Origin: Pseudoalteromonas luteoviolacea
GTDB taxonomy: Bacteria; Pseudomonadota; Gammaproteobacteria; Enterobacterales; Alteromonadaceae
DNA: 64,000 nucleotides
Assembly: GCF_001750165.1 (NCBI RefSeq)
Contig: NZ_CP015411.1
Coordinates: forward strand, 3,438,001 to 3,502,000
Direction: 5' to 3'
This document shows positions 46,730 to 54,998 of the stretch, one piece after another (position 1 is the stretch's first letter; each line of letters opens with the position of its first letter). Both the position numbers and the translations under genes were made by a program. The notes below the pieces were generated by a model that ran no database searches, was not told where the DNA came from, and saw only the letters and a program-made list of their open reading frames with translations.

Positions 46730-46752
46730 GCTCGGGAAGTTTTAGACTTGAA

Positions 46753-46828
46753 TGGTGGGTCATGATGGACTCGAACCATCGACCAATGGATTAAAAGTCC
46801 ACTGCTCTACCAACTGAGCTAATGACCC
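46753..46828 (-). tRNA. tRNA-Lys(TTT), array copy 3
   Basis: A 76-nt copy with anticodon TTT and encoded CCA, identical to most copies; the spacer to its left neighbour is 23 bp. Confidence 0.97.
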
Positions 46829-46853
46829 GCTCAAGAATTTTTTAGCTTAATAA

Positions 46854-46929
46854 TGGTGGGTCATGATGGACTCGAACCATCGACCAATGGATTAAAAGTC
46901 CACTGCTCTACCAACTGAGCTAATGACCC
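46854..46929 (-). tRNA. tRNA-Lys(TTT), array copy 4
   Basis: A 76-nt copy with anticodon TTT and encoded CCA, identical to most copies; the spacer to its left neighbour is 25 bp. Confidence 0.97.
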
Positions 46930-46954
46930 GCTCGGGAAATTGTTTAAGCTTAAA

Positions 46955-47030
46955 TGGTGGGTCATGATGGACTCGAACCATCGACCAATGGATTAAAAGT
47001 CCACTGCTCTACCAACTGAGCTAATGACCC
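46955..47030 (-). tRNA. tRNA-Lys(TTT), array copy 5
   Basis: A 76-nt copy with anticodon TTT and encoded CCA, identical to most copies; the spacer to its left neighbour is 25 bp. Confidence 0.97.
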
Positions 47031-47052
47031 GCTCGGGATATTTTAAGCTTAA

Positions 47053-47128
47053 TGGTGGGTCATGATGGACTCGAACCATCGACCAATGGATTAAAAGTCC
47101 ACTGCTCTACCAACTGAGCTAATGACCC
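47053..47128 (-). tRNA. tRNA-Lys(TTT), array copy 6
   Basis: A 76-nt copy with anticodon TTT and encoded CCA. The spacer on its left (GCTCGGGATATTTTAAGCTTAA) recurs left of copy 10, a sign of block duplication. Confidence 0.97.
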
Positions 47129-47153
47129 GCTCTGATATCCAGGGTTAAGCTAA

Positions 47154-47229
47154 TGGTGGGTCATGATGGACTCGAACCATCGACCAATGGATTAAAAGTC
47201 CACTGCTCTACCAACTGAGCTAATGACCC
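47154..47229 (-). tRNA. tRNA-Lys(TTT), array copy 7
   Basis: A 76-nt copy with anticodon TTT and encoded CCA, identical to most copies; the spacer to its left neighbour is 25 bp. Confidence 0.97.
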
Positions 47230-47253
47230 GCTCTGGATATGGATGTGCTTAAA

Positions 47254-47329
47254 TGGTGGGTCATGATGGACTCGAACCATCGACCAATGGATTAAAAGTC
47301 CACTGCTCTACCAACTGAGCTAATGACCC
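47254..47329 (-). tRNA. tRNA-Lys(TTT), array copy 8
   Basis: A 76-nt copy with anticodon TTT and encoded CCA, identical to most copies; the spacer to its left neighbour is 24 bp. Confidence 0.97.
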
Positions 47330-47356
47330 GCTCGGGGATATGAATAACACTTAAAA

Positions 47357-47432
47357 TGGTGGGTCATGATGGACTCGAACCATCGACCAATGGATTAAAA
47401 GTCCACTGCTCTACCAACTGAGCTAATGACCC
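47357..47432 (-). tRNA. tRNA-Lys(TTT), array copy 9
   Basis: A 76-nt copy with anticodon TTT and encoded CCA, identical to most copies; the spacer to its left neighbour is 27 bp. Confidence 0.97.
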
Positions 47433-47454
47433 GCTCGGGATATTTTAAGCTTAA

Positions 47455-47530
47455 TGGTGGGTCATGATGGACTCGAACCATCGACCAATGGATTAAAAGT
47501 CCACTGCTCTACCAACTGAGCTAATGACCC
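47455..47530 (-). tRNA. tRNA-Lys(TTT), array copy 10
   Basis: A 76-nt copy with anticodon TTT and encoded CCA. Its left spacer (22 bp) matches the one left of copy 6. Confidence 0.97.
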
Positions 47531-47554
47531 GCTCATATCAAAATTAAGCAAAAG

Positions 47555-47630
47555 TGGTGGGTCATGATGGATTCGAACCATCGACCAATGGATTAAAAGT
47601 CCACTGCTCTACCAACTGAGCTAATGACCC
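47555..47630 (-). tRNA. tRNA-Lys(TTT), array copy 11 (promoter-proximal, one base different)
   Basis: A 76-nt copy with anticodon TTT and encoded CCA. It differs from the others by one base in the T loop (TTCGAAT instead of TTCGAGT). It is the first copy transcribed, being nearest the promoter at 47679-47706. Confidence 0.97.
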
Positions 47631-47671
47631 ACTCATTGCAGCAAGATGTTTATAACGTATCGCCTGCTGCG

Positions 47672-47706
47672 GGCGCTTATAATACTTATTTAAAATTCTA
47701 GTGCAA
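47672..47706 (-). promoter_or_regulatory. Promoter of the tRNA-Lys array
   Basis: On the minus strand, a -35 box TTGCAC (47701-47706) and a -10 box TATTAT (47679-47684) are separated by 16 bp. A GC-rich discriminator (GCGCCC) follows, typical of stringently controlled stable-RNA promoters. It is about 45 bp upstream of copy 11. Confidence 0.65.
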
Positions 47707-47781
47707 CTGAATTACGCTGTTTTTTTTAAATTTTATGCCTAAGCGCCTATTTTTACACCACTGTGTTCATAAAGCAGCTTA

Positions 47782-48537
47782 TTAAAGCTTAGACAAACGC
47801 TCTGTTGCTAATTTTGCAGCAGTGGTGCTTGGGTATTCTTTTATCAACGCATTGAACAATTGCGTCGCTTTTGCCTTGTCTCCGGCATTCGCAGCCAATG
47901 TGCCAAGCTTCAACATCGCATCAGGGCGCTTGTTTGAGTCAGGGAACTGCTCAACAACAATGGTAAAGTGCTTAATCGCTTCAGCAGGCTTGCTTTTTAT
48001 AGATTGTAGCTGGCCTAACCAATAATGCGCATTAGGAATATATACTGACTCTGGGAATTGTTGCAAAAAGCTTTGAAACTCTGGAATAGCCGCATCATAG
48101 CGCTTATCCTTCATGATCAGAGCAACCGCGCGATCATAAGCTTCATTCTCAGATAGGTTAGAGCTTACCGCTTGCTCACCGACAGTAGGAATAGCCGTCG
48201 CAGCAATGTCAGATTTGGTTTGCTCATACACTTGGCTAACGCGGTTTTCAATTTCTTGATAAAGCTCACGTTGGCGCTGCAATACTTTTTCCAGTTTATA
48301 GCTTTGCTCGTCGGTAAAACCACGAACTTGGCTGACTTCGTCTTGCAATTGCTGCAACTGTAATTGTAGGTCTGCCTGTACTCGATTTCGATTTGTCATC
48401 ATTTTTTCAAGTTCGGCAACGCGCTGTTCAAGCGACTTTTGATTATTTGCAGCATCATAAACAGTAGCGGGAGCTGCCAAAACCTGGGAGCTCCCGCTAA
48501 GAAAGATGATGGCTGCCAAAATAGTTTTCGGCTTCAT
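47782..48537 (-). CDS. cpoB: Cell division coordinator CpoB (YbgF)
   Basis: A 251-residue periplasmic protein. A signal peptide ends near residue 21 (SSQVLAAPA). A coiled coil (about 30-100: KSLEQRVAELEKMMTNRNRV) gives trimerisation, and C-terminal TPR repeats follow (AIPEFQSFLQQFPESVYIPNAHYWLG, then two more units). In E. coli it links Tol-Pal to PBP1B during constriction. It ends the tol-pal gene run and lies upstream of the tRNA-Lys array. Confidence 0.95.
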   Translation of the reverse strand: MKPKTILAAIIFLSGSSQVLAAPATVYDAANNQKSLEQRVAELEKMMTNRNRVQADLQLQLQQLQDEVSQVRGFTDEQSYKLEKVLQRQRELYQEIENRVSQVYEQTKSDIAATAIPTVGEQAVSSNLSENEAYDRAVALIMKDKRYDAAIPEFQSFLQQFPESVYIPNAHYWLGQLQSIKSKPAEAIKHFTIVVEQFPDSNKRPDAMLKLGTLAANAGDKAKATQLFNALIKEYPSTTAAKLATERLSKL

Positions 48538-48554
48538 AACATCTCTTGTCTAAA

Positions 48555-49088
48555 TTAGTATACCAATACCGCGCGACGGTTCTTAGCAAAAGCTTCTTCT
48601 GTGCGCGACTTAACCATTGGCTTTTCTTCACCATAGCTCACTACAGAAATTTGGCTTTCAGAAACGCCTAGGCTCTCAAGGTATTTAGCAACTGACTTAC
48701 CACGGCTTTCACCTAGTGCGATGTTGTACTCAGGTGTACCACGCTCATCTGCGTGACCTTCAACAAGTACTTTTACACTTGGGTTTTTCACTAGGAAGTC
48801 TGCGTGTGCTTGTAATAACTCAACATATTCGCTGCGTACTGTAGAGCGGTCAAAATCGAAGTATACGATTTGCTTTTGACGCAAATCAGCATATTTCTTC
48901 TGTAGCTTCTCTTCTGCAGTCATTTGAGGCTTAATTGTGCCTACATCAACCTTGTCATTGCTGTTAGAAGAAGCATTTGTCTGCTGGCTATCACCACCAT
49001 CAACATCACCAGATGATGAGCTACATGCAGCTAAAGTCATTACAGGCAACGCTACCAATAAAGCCTTTAAAGTTTTGTTAAGTTGCAT
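48555..49088 (-). CDS. pal: Peptidoglycan-associated lipoprotein Pal
   Basis: A 177-residue outer-membrane lipoprotein with the lipobox TLAACS. The C-terminal OmpA-like domain has KVLVEGHADERGTPEYNIAL and the peptidoglycan-binding Asp/Arg pattern. It tethers the outer membrane to peptidoglycan and pairs with TolB. It sits between tolB and cpoB, the normal order. Confidence 0.96.
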   Translation of the reverse strand: MQLNKTLKALLVALPVMTLAACSSSSGDVDGGDSQQTNASSNSNDKVDVGTIKPQMTAEEKLQKKYADLRQKQIVYFDFDRSTVRSEYVELLQAHADFLVKNPSVKVLVEGHADERGTPEYNIALGESRGKSVAKYLESLGVSESQISVVSYGEEKPMVKSRTEEAFAKNRRAVLVY

Positions 49089-49129
49089 CGAGTATATTCC
49101 TATATCTTTATAAGTCTAACCAGTAAATA

Positions 49130-50488
49130 TTACTGTAAAAACGGCGACCAGGCCGGTGCCTTCACTTGCCCGTCAAGTACTGGCAATCTCGCTTTAAAGC
49201 GACCGTCCATCGACACCAGGGCCAAAACCTGCTTATTATTATGCAGGGTACTGTAAATAATCATAGAGCCGTTCGGCGCAATACTCGGTGATTCATCGAG
49301 TCTCGTACGAGTTAACACCTGAAACAGCCCTGAATCAAATTCTTTCTTTGCTATATGGTACTGACCTAATGTGCGATTTACCATTACTAATTGCTTACCA
49401 TCTGGCGTAATTGAACCTGCTAAGTTCATATCGCCATCAAAGGTGACGCGTCTAGATCTACCAGTATCTAAATTTAACTTATAAATCTGGGCATTACCAC
49501 CCCTTTCAGACGTATACACAATTTCACGGCCATTTGGGTGCCAACTTGGCTCAGTATCTATACTTCTGTGCTTAGTTAAGCGCTTTTCGACGCGTGTTTC
49601 TAAGTCAATCAAGTACACCTCTGTCGCACCGCCTTTGTCTTTAGATAATACAACCAGCATTTGTGACCCATCTGGCGAGAACTGTGGTGCACCATTGATG
49701 CCTGGGTAGCTGGTTAACTTTTCACGTTTACCAGTGTATATATCTTGAACATAGACCTGAGATTGGCGATTTTCAAAGGTAACATACGCTAATTTATTGC
49801 CATCAGGTGACCATGCAGGTGACATCAGTGGCTCTTTTGAGCGCAGTAGTACTTGCTCATTAAAGCCGTCATAATCAGCAACCACAAGCTGATAAGGCTT
49901 ATCTTGCTCTTCTCGCACAATCACATACGCAATTTTAGTTCTAAATGCGCCGCGCTCGCCAGTAAGGGCTTCATAAACCACGTCACTTATCTGATGTGAG
50001 TAGTATCGAAATGAATCACTGTCAATCACACTCTGACGGCTTTCCAAGATATGATCTTGGCTTTTCATTAACTTGCCGTTGCTCATCATGCGCGTTTCAC
50101 CACCTGTGATCTGCGCACGTAAAACATCAATCAATTCATATTTTACCAAATAGCGATTCGCTGGCTGTTGGGTGATGGTTCCCACAATGATCGCTTCAAC
50201 ACCTAAATTAACCCAGGCGTCGTAGTCTACTTCTTCATCTGTGGTTGGCAGTTGCGGCATCTGATCTTCCGATACCGCTTTAAACTTACCACTGCGCATT
50301 AAATCTGCTGCAACAACCGAACTAATCTCTGAAGGGGCTTCACCGTTACCGATGTATTTAAATGGCACCACACCTAAAGGGCGTGCACTGTCAACGCCCT
50401 CAGTGATGACAATTTCTAACGCCGCATGGGCAAGTGTTGTCATACTGAAAGCAAAAACCAGAACTATGTTTTTTAAATGCTTTAACAT
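49130..50488 (-). CDS. tolB: Tol-Pal system protein TolB
   Basis: A 452-residue periplasmic beta-propeller protein. A cleavable signal peptide ends at THAALEIVITEG. The N-terminal D1 domain is followed by six WD40-type blades, each with SPDG-like repeats (AWSPDGNKLAYV, FSPDGSQMLVV, WHPNGREIVYTS, APNGSMIIYST). It binds Pal and TolA during outer-membrane constriction. It lies 9 bases after tolA. Confidence 0.96.
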   Translation of the reverse strand: MLKHLKNIVLVFAFSMTTLAHAALEIVITEGVDSARPLGVVPFKYIGNGEAPSEISSVVAADLMRSGKFKAVSEDQMPQLPTTDEEVDYDAWVNLGVEAIIVGTITQQPANRYLVKYELIDVLRAQITGGETRMMSNGKLMKSQDHILESRQSVIDSDSFRYYSHQISDVVYEALTGERGAFRTKIAYVIVREEQDKPYQLVVADYDGFNEQVLLRSKEPLMSPAWSPDGNKLAYVTFENRQSQVYVQDIYTGKREKLTSYPGINGAPQFSPDGSQMLVVLSKDKGGATEVYLIDLETRVEKRLTKHRSIDTEPSWHPNGREIVYTSERGGNAQIYKLNLDTGRSRRVTFDGDMNLAGSITPDGKQLVMVNRTLGQYHIAKKEFDSGLFQVLTRTRLDESPSIAPNGSMIIYSTLHNNKQVLALVSMDGRFKARLPVLDGQVKAPAWSPFLQ

Positions 50489-50497
50489 GGTTTTCCT

Positions 50498-51436
50498 TTA
50501 AAGATTGGGTTTAATCGTTAAATTAATATTCTTAAGTTGTTCAAACACATCTTTGTCTTTTGAAACAGGCAGTGTATCTGCCATGCGAACGGCCCGCAGT
50601 GCCGCTTCACACACTAACTTATCTCCGCCTAACGAATTAGCCTGAGTAACCAAGCCATTGAAGCCTAAACGAATGTTCAAACGACACTGCTTACCTTTCA
50701 TTTTTTCGTCTATTAATAGGTTAGACTGAATACGCTGCATGATCAGGGCTTTATACTTGTCCACTTCACCAAGTACTTGTTGCTGCCTCACTTTCGCACG
50801 TGCAGCCTGCTCTTGTGCTAACTGCTCTTGCAACAGCTGCTCTTGCAATGCTTTTTGGCGTGCTTGTTCTGCCGCCTCGGCTTTTCGCTTCGCCTTTTCT
50901 TCTTGACGCTTACGCTGGGCTTCAGCTTGTCTTAAACGCTCTTCTTCAGATTTGCGCTTTTCTGCCGCTGCTTTTGCTGCTCGCTCTGCTTGTAATTTCT
51001 CTTTTCTCGCCTTTTCCGCATCAGCCCGCTGCTTTTGCTCAACCTCACGCGCTTTTTTCGCTTGCGCTTCAGCTTTGCGCTTTTCAGCCAGCTTTGCTTG
51101 GCGCTGCTGTTCAAGCTTTTTAATACGACGCGCTTCTGCTTCACGGTCTTTACGTGCTTGCATTGCACGGCGCTCTAAATCACGGATACGCTTTTCTTCA
51201 GCACGCTTTTTGGCATCCTCTGCTTGCTTAAGCTCTGCAATTTTTCGTTCTACTGCACGTTGATCCACAGAAATAGCTGAAACTGCTTTATCTTGCTCTT
51301 CTTGCATGACTGGATTTAATTGCACCTGCATTACTGTGGGTTTAGACATCTGCAAATTAGCCGAAGCAAACAGCATACCCGCAAGCGCGATGTGAAGCAG
51401 AAACGACTTGATAATTCCGCTTGTTAACGCATCCAT
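50498..51436 (-). CDS. tolA: Tol-Pal system protein TolA
   Basis: A 312-residue protein with one N-terminal membrane helix (about residues 10-28, SFLLHIALAGMLFASANL). A long Ala/Lys/Glu/Arg-rich helical domain follows (about 55-215), then a globular C-terminal domain (about 220-312) with two Cys (GKQCRLNIRL and DKLVCEAAL) that bridge periplasm to outer membrane. The low-complexity domain gives several meaningless reading frames on both strands. Its start shares one base with the tolR stop. Confidence 0.95.
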   Translation of the reverse strand: MDALTSGIIKSFLLHIALAGMLFASANLQMSKPTVMQVQLNPVMQEEQDKAVSAISVDQRAVERKIAELKQAEDAKKRAEEKRIRDLERRAMQARKDREAEARRIKKLEQQRQAKLAEKRKAEAQAKKAREVEQKQRADAEKARKEKLQAERAAKAAAEKRKSEEERLRQAEAQRKRQEEKAKRKAEAAEQARQKALQEQLLQEQLAQEQAARAKVRQQQVLGEVDKYKALIMQRIQSNLLIDEKMKGKQCRLNIRLGFNGLVTQANSLGGDKLVCEAALRAVRMADTLPVSKDKDVFEQLKNINLTIKPNL

Positions 51437-51864
51437 TAATTATCCTCAAACGATTTAGTCATCAGCCCAACAGACGGCACTCCAGCATTTTTCAAAAAGT
51501 CCATTAATAACAGTACTTCTTGATATGAAACGCGGCCAGAACCTTTAATCATCACAGGTGTGTCGGGATTTTTTTGCAATTTTAGTTTGATAATGGCTGC
51601 CACTTCAACCGCATCCATTGGCGCTTCCGGATCTGTACCGACAGACACGTAATAGCGTCCTTCCGCATCAATACTGGCAATTATCGGCGGCGCATCTTTA
51701 GTCTCGACCAAATCCGACTCTTGCATCTGCGGCAGATCTACTTTTACACCATGAGTGATAAGCGGTGCGGTAGCCATAAAAATGATCAGTAGCACCAGCA
51801 TGACATCAATGTAGGGTACTACATTGATTTCAGCAACGGGTCTTCTTTTTTTAGGCTGATACAT
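51436..51864 (-). CDS. tolR: Tol-Pal system protein TolR
   Basis: A 142-residue inner-membrane protein with one membrane helix (INVVPYIDVMLVLLIIFMAT) that carries the proton-path Asp. TolR uses proton-motive force with TolQ to energise TolA. It overlaps tolQ by 14 bp and tolA by one base. Confidence 0.96.
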   Translation of the reverse strand: MYQPKKRRPVAEINVVPYIDVMLVLLIIFMATAPLITHGVKVDLPQMQESDLVETKDAPPIIASIDAEGRYYVSVGTDPEAPMDAVEVAAIIKLKLQKNPDTPVMIKGSGRVSYQEVLLLMDFLKNAGVPSVGLMTKSFEDN

Positions 51865-52555
51865 TAGCTTTTGTCTCCACTAAAGTGGCCGCTTGACGAT
51901 GCAGTATATTAGCAAACTCTTCCATAAAGTTGGCATAGTTTACTTCAAGCTTTTCAACATGCTTTGCAAACCGGTTATAAGCCATTACTGCTGGGATCGC
52001 TGCAAATAAACCCATCGCAGTCGCGATAAGTGCTTCTGCAATACCTGGGGCCACCATTTGCAATGTTGCTTGTTGCACATTACCAAGGGCGATAAATGCA
52101 GTCATAATCCCCCATACTGTGCCGAATAAACCAATATAAGGACTAATCGAACCAACCGTGGCTAAAAATGACAAGCTAGTTTCCAGCTTCTCTACTTCAC
52201 GTGATAACGCAACTCGCATAGAGCGATGCGTACCATCTAAAATCATATTCGCCGAACCCGTGTTGTTCTTTTTGTGTCTCGCAAACTCTTTGAAACCCGC
52301 CACAAATAGCGCCTCTAAACCTTTAGAGCTGCCTGATCGTGCCGTAATTTCATTGTATAACTTACCTAAGTCCATACCAGACCAAAACTGTTGTTCAAAC
52401 TTTCGAGCTTCGCTTTGTGCTTCTGCTATCACCGAACGGCGTTGGAATATAATCGCCCACGACGCGATCGACATGCCAACTAGTGTCAACATAACAAGTT
52501 GAACCAGCACACTGGCTTCTAAGATTAGATCGATGAAATTTAAACCCGATTCCAC
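51851..52555 (-). CDS. tolQ: Tol-Pal system protein TolQ
   Basis: A 234-residue MotA/ExbB-family inner-membrane protein with three helices: about 15-37 (LVMLTLVGMSIASWAIIF), 135-157 (SPYIGLFGTVWGIMTAFIAL) and 170-192 (EALIATAMGLFAAIPAVMAY). It forms the proton channel with TolR. It is the first gene of this run. The thioesterase gene ybgC, its usual upstream partner, is not present. Confidence 0.96.
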   Translation of the reverse strand: MESGLNFIDLILEASVLVQLVMLTLVGMSIASWAIIFQRRSVIAEAQSEARKFEQQFWSGMDLGKLYNEITARSGSSKGLEALFVAGFKEFARHKKNNTGSANMILDGTHRSMRVALSREVEKLETSLSFLATVGSISPYIGLFGTVWGIMTAFIALGNVQQATLQMVAPGIAEALIATAMGLFAAIPAVMAYNRFAKHVEKLEVNYANFMEEFANILHRQAATLVETKANVSA

Positions 52556-53057
52556 GTTTTAACACTCCTAATAATAATGTGTACCTGGCATGGCACCTTT
52601 AAACAGATAGACTTCAAGCACGACAAAAGGTTCAGGTAGTTTAACCACACAAATAAGGCCTTACAACGACAAAGCTATAAAATTAGCTTAAATGTCGATA
52701 AATAACACAATGTCTAAGTTAGCAAGACTTTTATAACCCCATATGTTTGTTTCAGTATTTAAATCATTTTATTTTCCGCTTTCACCGGTTAATTAACATT
52801 TTTATTCCTAACCATCAGAGCGAGCGTAATTATTTACTCAGACTGCATAAAGTAAGGGATTTATTCACTTTGCACGAATAAATGCTCAAAACACCATTGG
52901 TAATACCAATTAACAACAAATTATCTAATATTCACATTTTGAGTATAAATAGTACAAATCGAATTAAATCAAACAGATACACACTCCCATATCGTCACAA
53001 TTTACTAATGTAAAAAATGGTAAATAACATTCGGATTAGTTATTTTTATTTGAAAGA
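52556..53057. other. AT-rich gap upstream of tolQ, no ybgC
   Basis: These about 500 bp contain no credible gene. In E. coli and many relatives, ybgC precedes tolQ. The tolQ promoter must lie here, but I could not identify it convincingly. Confidence 0.4.
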
Positions 53058-53287
53058 TATAATTTTTCTAGTTTGATAATAATCCATAAGATCTCTAATA
53101 TACACCCTGTACTGAGCGCACTGCTTAACGCAATGCAAAGCCAGTTACCGAGTGATAGAGTTCTGATTTACTCTGTTGCTTTTGATGAGAAACTTTTGGA
53201 TAAAACCTTAACAGACTCATCAGTTCCCTGGATTACTTCCTTCAACTTGTTGTTTTCGCCCGCACATATGTGCGGGCTTTTTTTTGC
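53058..53287 (+). ncRNA. Candidate small RNA ending at a strong terminator
   Basis: A consensus -10 box TATAAT (53058-53063) is followed about 220 bp later by a strong intrinsic terminator (53258-53285). No convincing gene lies between them: the one open frame starts at a TTG and runs through the terminator stem. The transcript would be about 215 nt, and it is oriented away from tolQ and convergent with ruvB. The -35 box is poor, so the promoter is uncertain. It may alternatively encode a small peptide (MQSQLPSDRVLIYSVAFDE). Confidence 0.35.
53258..53285 (+). terminator. Orphan strong terminator
   Basis: The perfect palindrome GCCCGCACATATGTGCGGGC is followed by eight T. No annotated plus-strand gene precedes it. 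Confidence 0.85.
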
Positions 53288-53339
53288 CTGAAATTTAAGT
53301 TCAGATTGAAGAATTAGTACATTAAGATAAATATCATTA

Positions 53340-53366
53340 AAAAAGCCATCGTGAATACGATGGCTT
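53340..53366 (-). terminator. Terminator of ruvCAB
   Basis: On the minus strand, GCCATCG-TATTCA-CGATGGC is followed by TTTTTT. It is just past the ruvB stop. Confidence 0.85.
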
Positions 53367-53374
53367 AATCGACG

Positions 53375-54376
53375 TTATTCTTTAGAAAGGTCAAAATGTA
53401 GATATGCCCTGTCGGATACTATCCGCCCTCTTGGCGTACGTTGTATAAAGCCTTGTTGAATAAGATAAGGCTCTATTACATCCTCTATCGTCTCTTTTTC
53501 CTCACCAATTGCCGCAGCGAGGTTATCGAGGCCCACAGGTCCGCCAGTAAACTTCTCTATAATGGCCAGCAAATACTTTCTGTCCATATAGTCAAAACCA
53601 CATTTATCAACATCAACCATATCTAATGCTTGATTGGCAATGGTTTTATCAACACTGCCATCTCCTTTAACATCAGCAAAGTCACGGACACGACGTAACA
53701 AGCGATTTGCGATCCTTGGGGTACCACGTGCTCTTTTGGCAACTTCGCGAGCGCCTTCTTCGGTTGTTTCCAAATTTAAGAAATGTGCTGAGCGGCTGAC
53801 AATTTGTGACAAGTCATCAACTGAGTAAAACTCAAGCCTTTGTACAATACCAAAACGATCTCTGAGCGGTGAAGTCAACGATCCTGCTCTGGTGGTTGCA
53901 CCGACCAATGTAAATGGCGGTAAATCCAATTTGATAGAACGTGCTGCTGGCCCTTCTCCGATCATGATATCTAACTGATAATCTTCCATCGCGGGATATA
54001 AAATCTCTTCCACTTGCGGGCTAAGGCGGTGTATCTCATCAATGAATAACACATCACCTTCTTCAAGGTTGGTCAACATCGCAGCCAAATCACCCGCTTT
54101 TTCGAGCACAGGGCCTGATGTTGTTTTAATATTCACACCGAGCTCGTTGGCAACGATATTTGCAAGGGTTGTTTTACCTAATCCGGGCGGGCCAAAAATC
54201 AACAAATGATCCAGCGCCTCTTCACGTGTTCGCGCAGCTTCAATGAAGATCTCCATTTGCTGCTTCACATGAGGTTGCCCTGTGTAATCACTCAATAGCT
54301 TTGGTCGAATAGCTCTATCTATTTGCTCTTCATTGCCCTGAACTTCGGGTTCGATTAGTCTGTCAGCTTCTATCAT
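53375..54376 (-). CDS. ruvB: Holliday-junction branch-migration helicase RuvB
   Basis: A 333-residue AAA+ motor. Walker A is LIFGPPGLGKTTLANIVA (near residue 60), Walker B is VLFIDEIHRL, sensor I is LVGATTRAGSL, and the C-terminal winged helix ends in RTPRGRIVSDRAYLHF. With RuvA it drives branch migration of recombination intermediates. It lies 2 bases downstream of ruvA. Confidence 0.97.
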   Translation of the reverse strand: MIEADRLIEPEVQGNEEQIDRAIRPKLLSDYTGQPHVKQQMEIFIEAARTREEALDHLLIFGPPGLGKTTLANIVANELGVNIKTTSGPVLEKAGDLAAMLTNLEEGDVLFIDEIHRLSPQVEEILYPAMEDYQLDIMIGEGPAARSIKLDLPPFTLVGATTRAGSLTSPLRDRFGIVQRLEFYSVDDLSQIVSRSAHFLNLETTEEGAREVAKRARGTPRIANRLLRRVRDFADVKGDGSVDKTIANQALDMVDVDKCGFDYMDRKYLLAIIEKFTGGPVGLDNLAAAIGEEKETIEDVIEPYLIQQGFIQRTPRGRIVSDRAYLHFDLSKE

Positions 54377-54378
54377 AA

Positions 54379-54996
54379 TTACATCATAGACCTAAGCGCT
54401 TCTTTGATAATGGTTTCAGTATCTAAACCATCGCCTTTAACAGCTTTAACTGCTTTTTGTGCCTGAGCAGCTTTATAGCCCAGTGCCACCAGCGCCGCAA
54501 TAGCATCATCAGCGGGTAAATTACCCACGGTAGGATCGTCCTGCGGTGGGATAACTGCATTATCACTAAATGGCGTAAACAAATCATGACCAAAGTCTTT
54601 TAACTTGTCTTTCATTTCTAAGACTAGACGCTCTGCGGTTTTTTTGCCTACACCTGGAATTTTAACTAACGTAGATGCATCCCCATGATTAACACATTGC
54701 ACAAATTGCTCAGCAGACATCCCAGACAGAATTGCTAAAGCCAATTTAGGTCCCACGCCATTTGCTTTAATAAGCTCTCTAAATAAAGCACGCTCTGTTT
54801 TATTATTAAAACCAAATAACAGCTGGGCGTCTTCACGGACAACAAAGTGTGTGAAAATAGCTGCTGGCTGGCCAGTACTTGGCAGCTCGTAGAAACAAGT
54901 CATCGGCATTTGTACTTCATAGCCGACCCCATTTACATCAATGAGAATTTCTGGCGGCTGCTTTTCTAATAAAGTACCGCTGAGTTTACCTATCAT
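54379..54996 (-). CDS. ruvA: Holliday-junction DNA-binding protein RuvA
   Basis: A 205-residue protein with the N-terminal OB fold (MIGKLSGTLLEKQPPEILID), helix-hairpin-helix motifs (ANGVGPKLALAILSG and IPGVGKKTAERLVLEM) and the C-terminal RuvB-binding domain. It lies between ruvC and ruvB with almost no spacing, forming one transcription unit. Confidence 0.97.
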   Translation of the reverse strand: MIGKLSGTLLEKQPPEILIDVNGVGYEVQMPMTCFYELPSTGQPAAIFTHFVVREDAQLLFGFNNKTERALFRELIKANGVGPKLALAILSGMSAEQFVQCVNHGDASTLVKIPGVGKKTAERLVLEMKDKLKDFGHDLFTPFSDNAVIPPQDDPTVGNLPADDAIAALVALGYKAAQAQKAVKAVKGDGLDTETIIKEALRSMM

Positions 54997-54998
54997 AA

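Noticed and set aside
46554..47630. Regular repeats resembling a CRISPR array
   Set aside because: The 76-bp repeats fold as tRNA-Lys with CCA ends; the 22-27 bp spacers are similar to each other, and no cas genes are present.
50800..51263. Plus-strand frames opposite tolA
   Set aside because: They are shadows of the Ala/Lys/Glu-rich tolA coding repeat.
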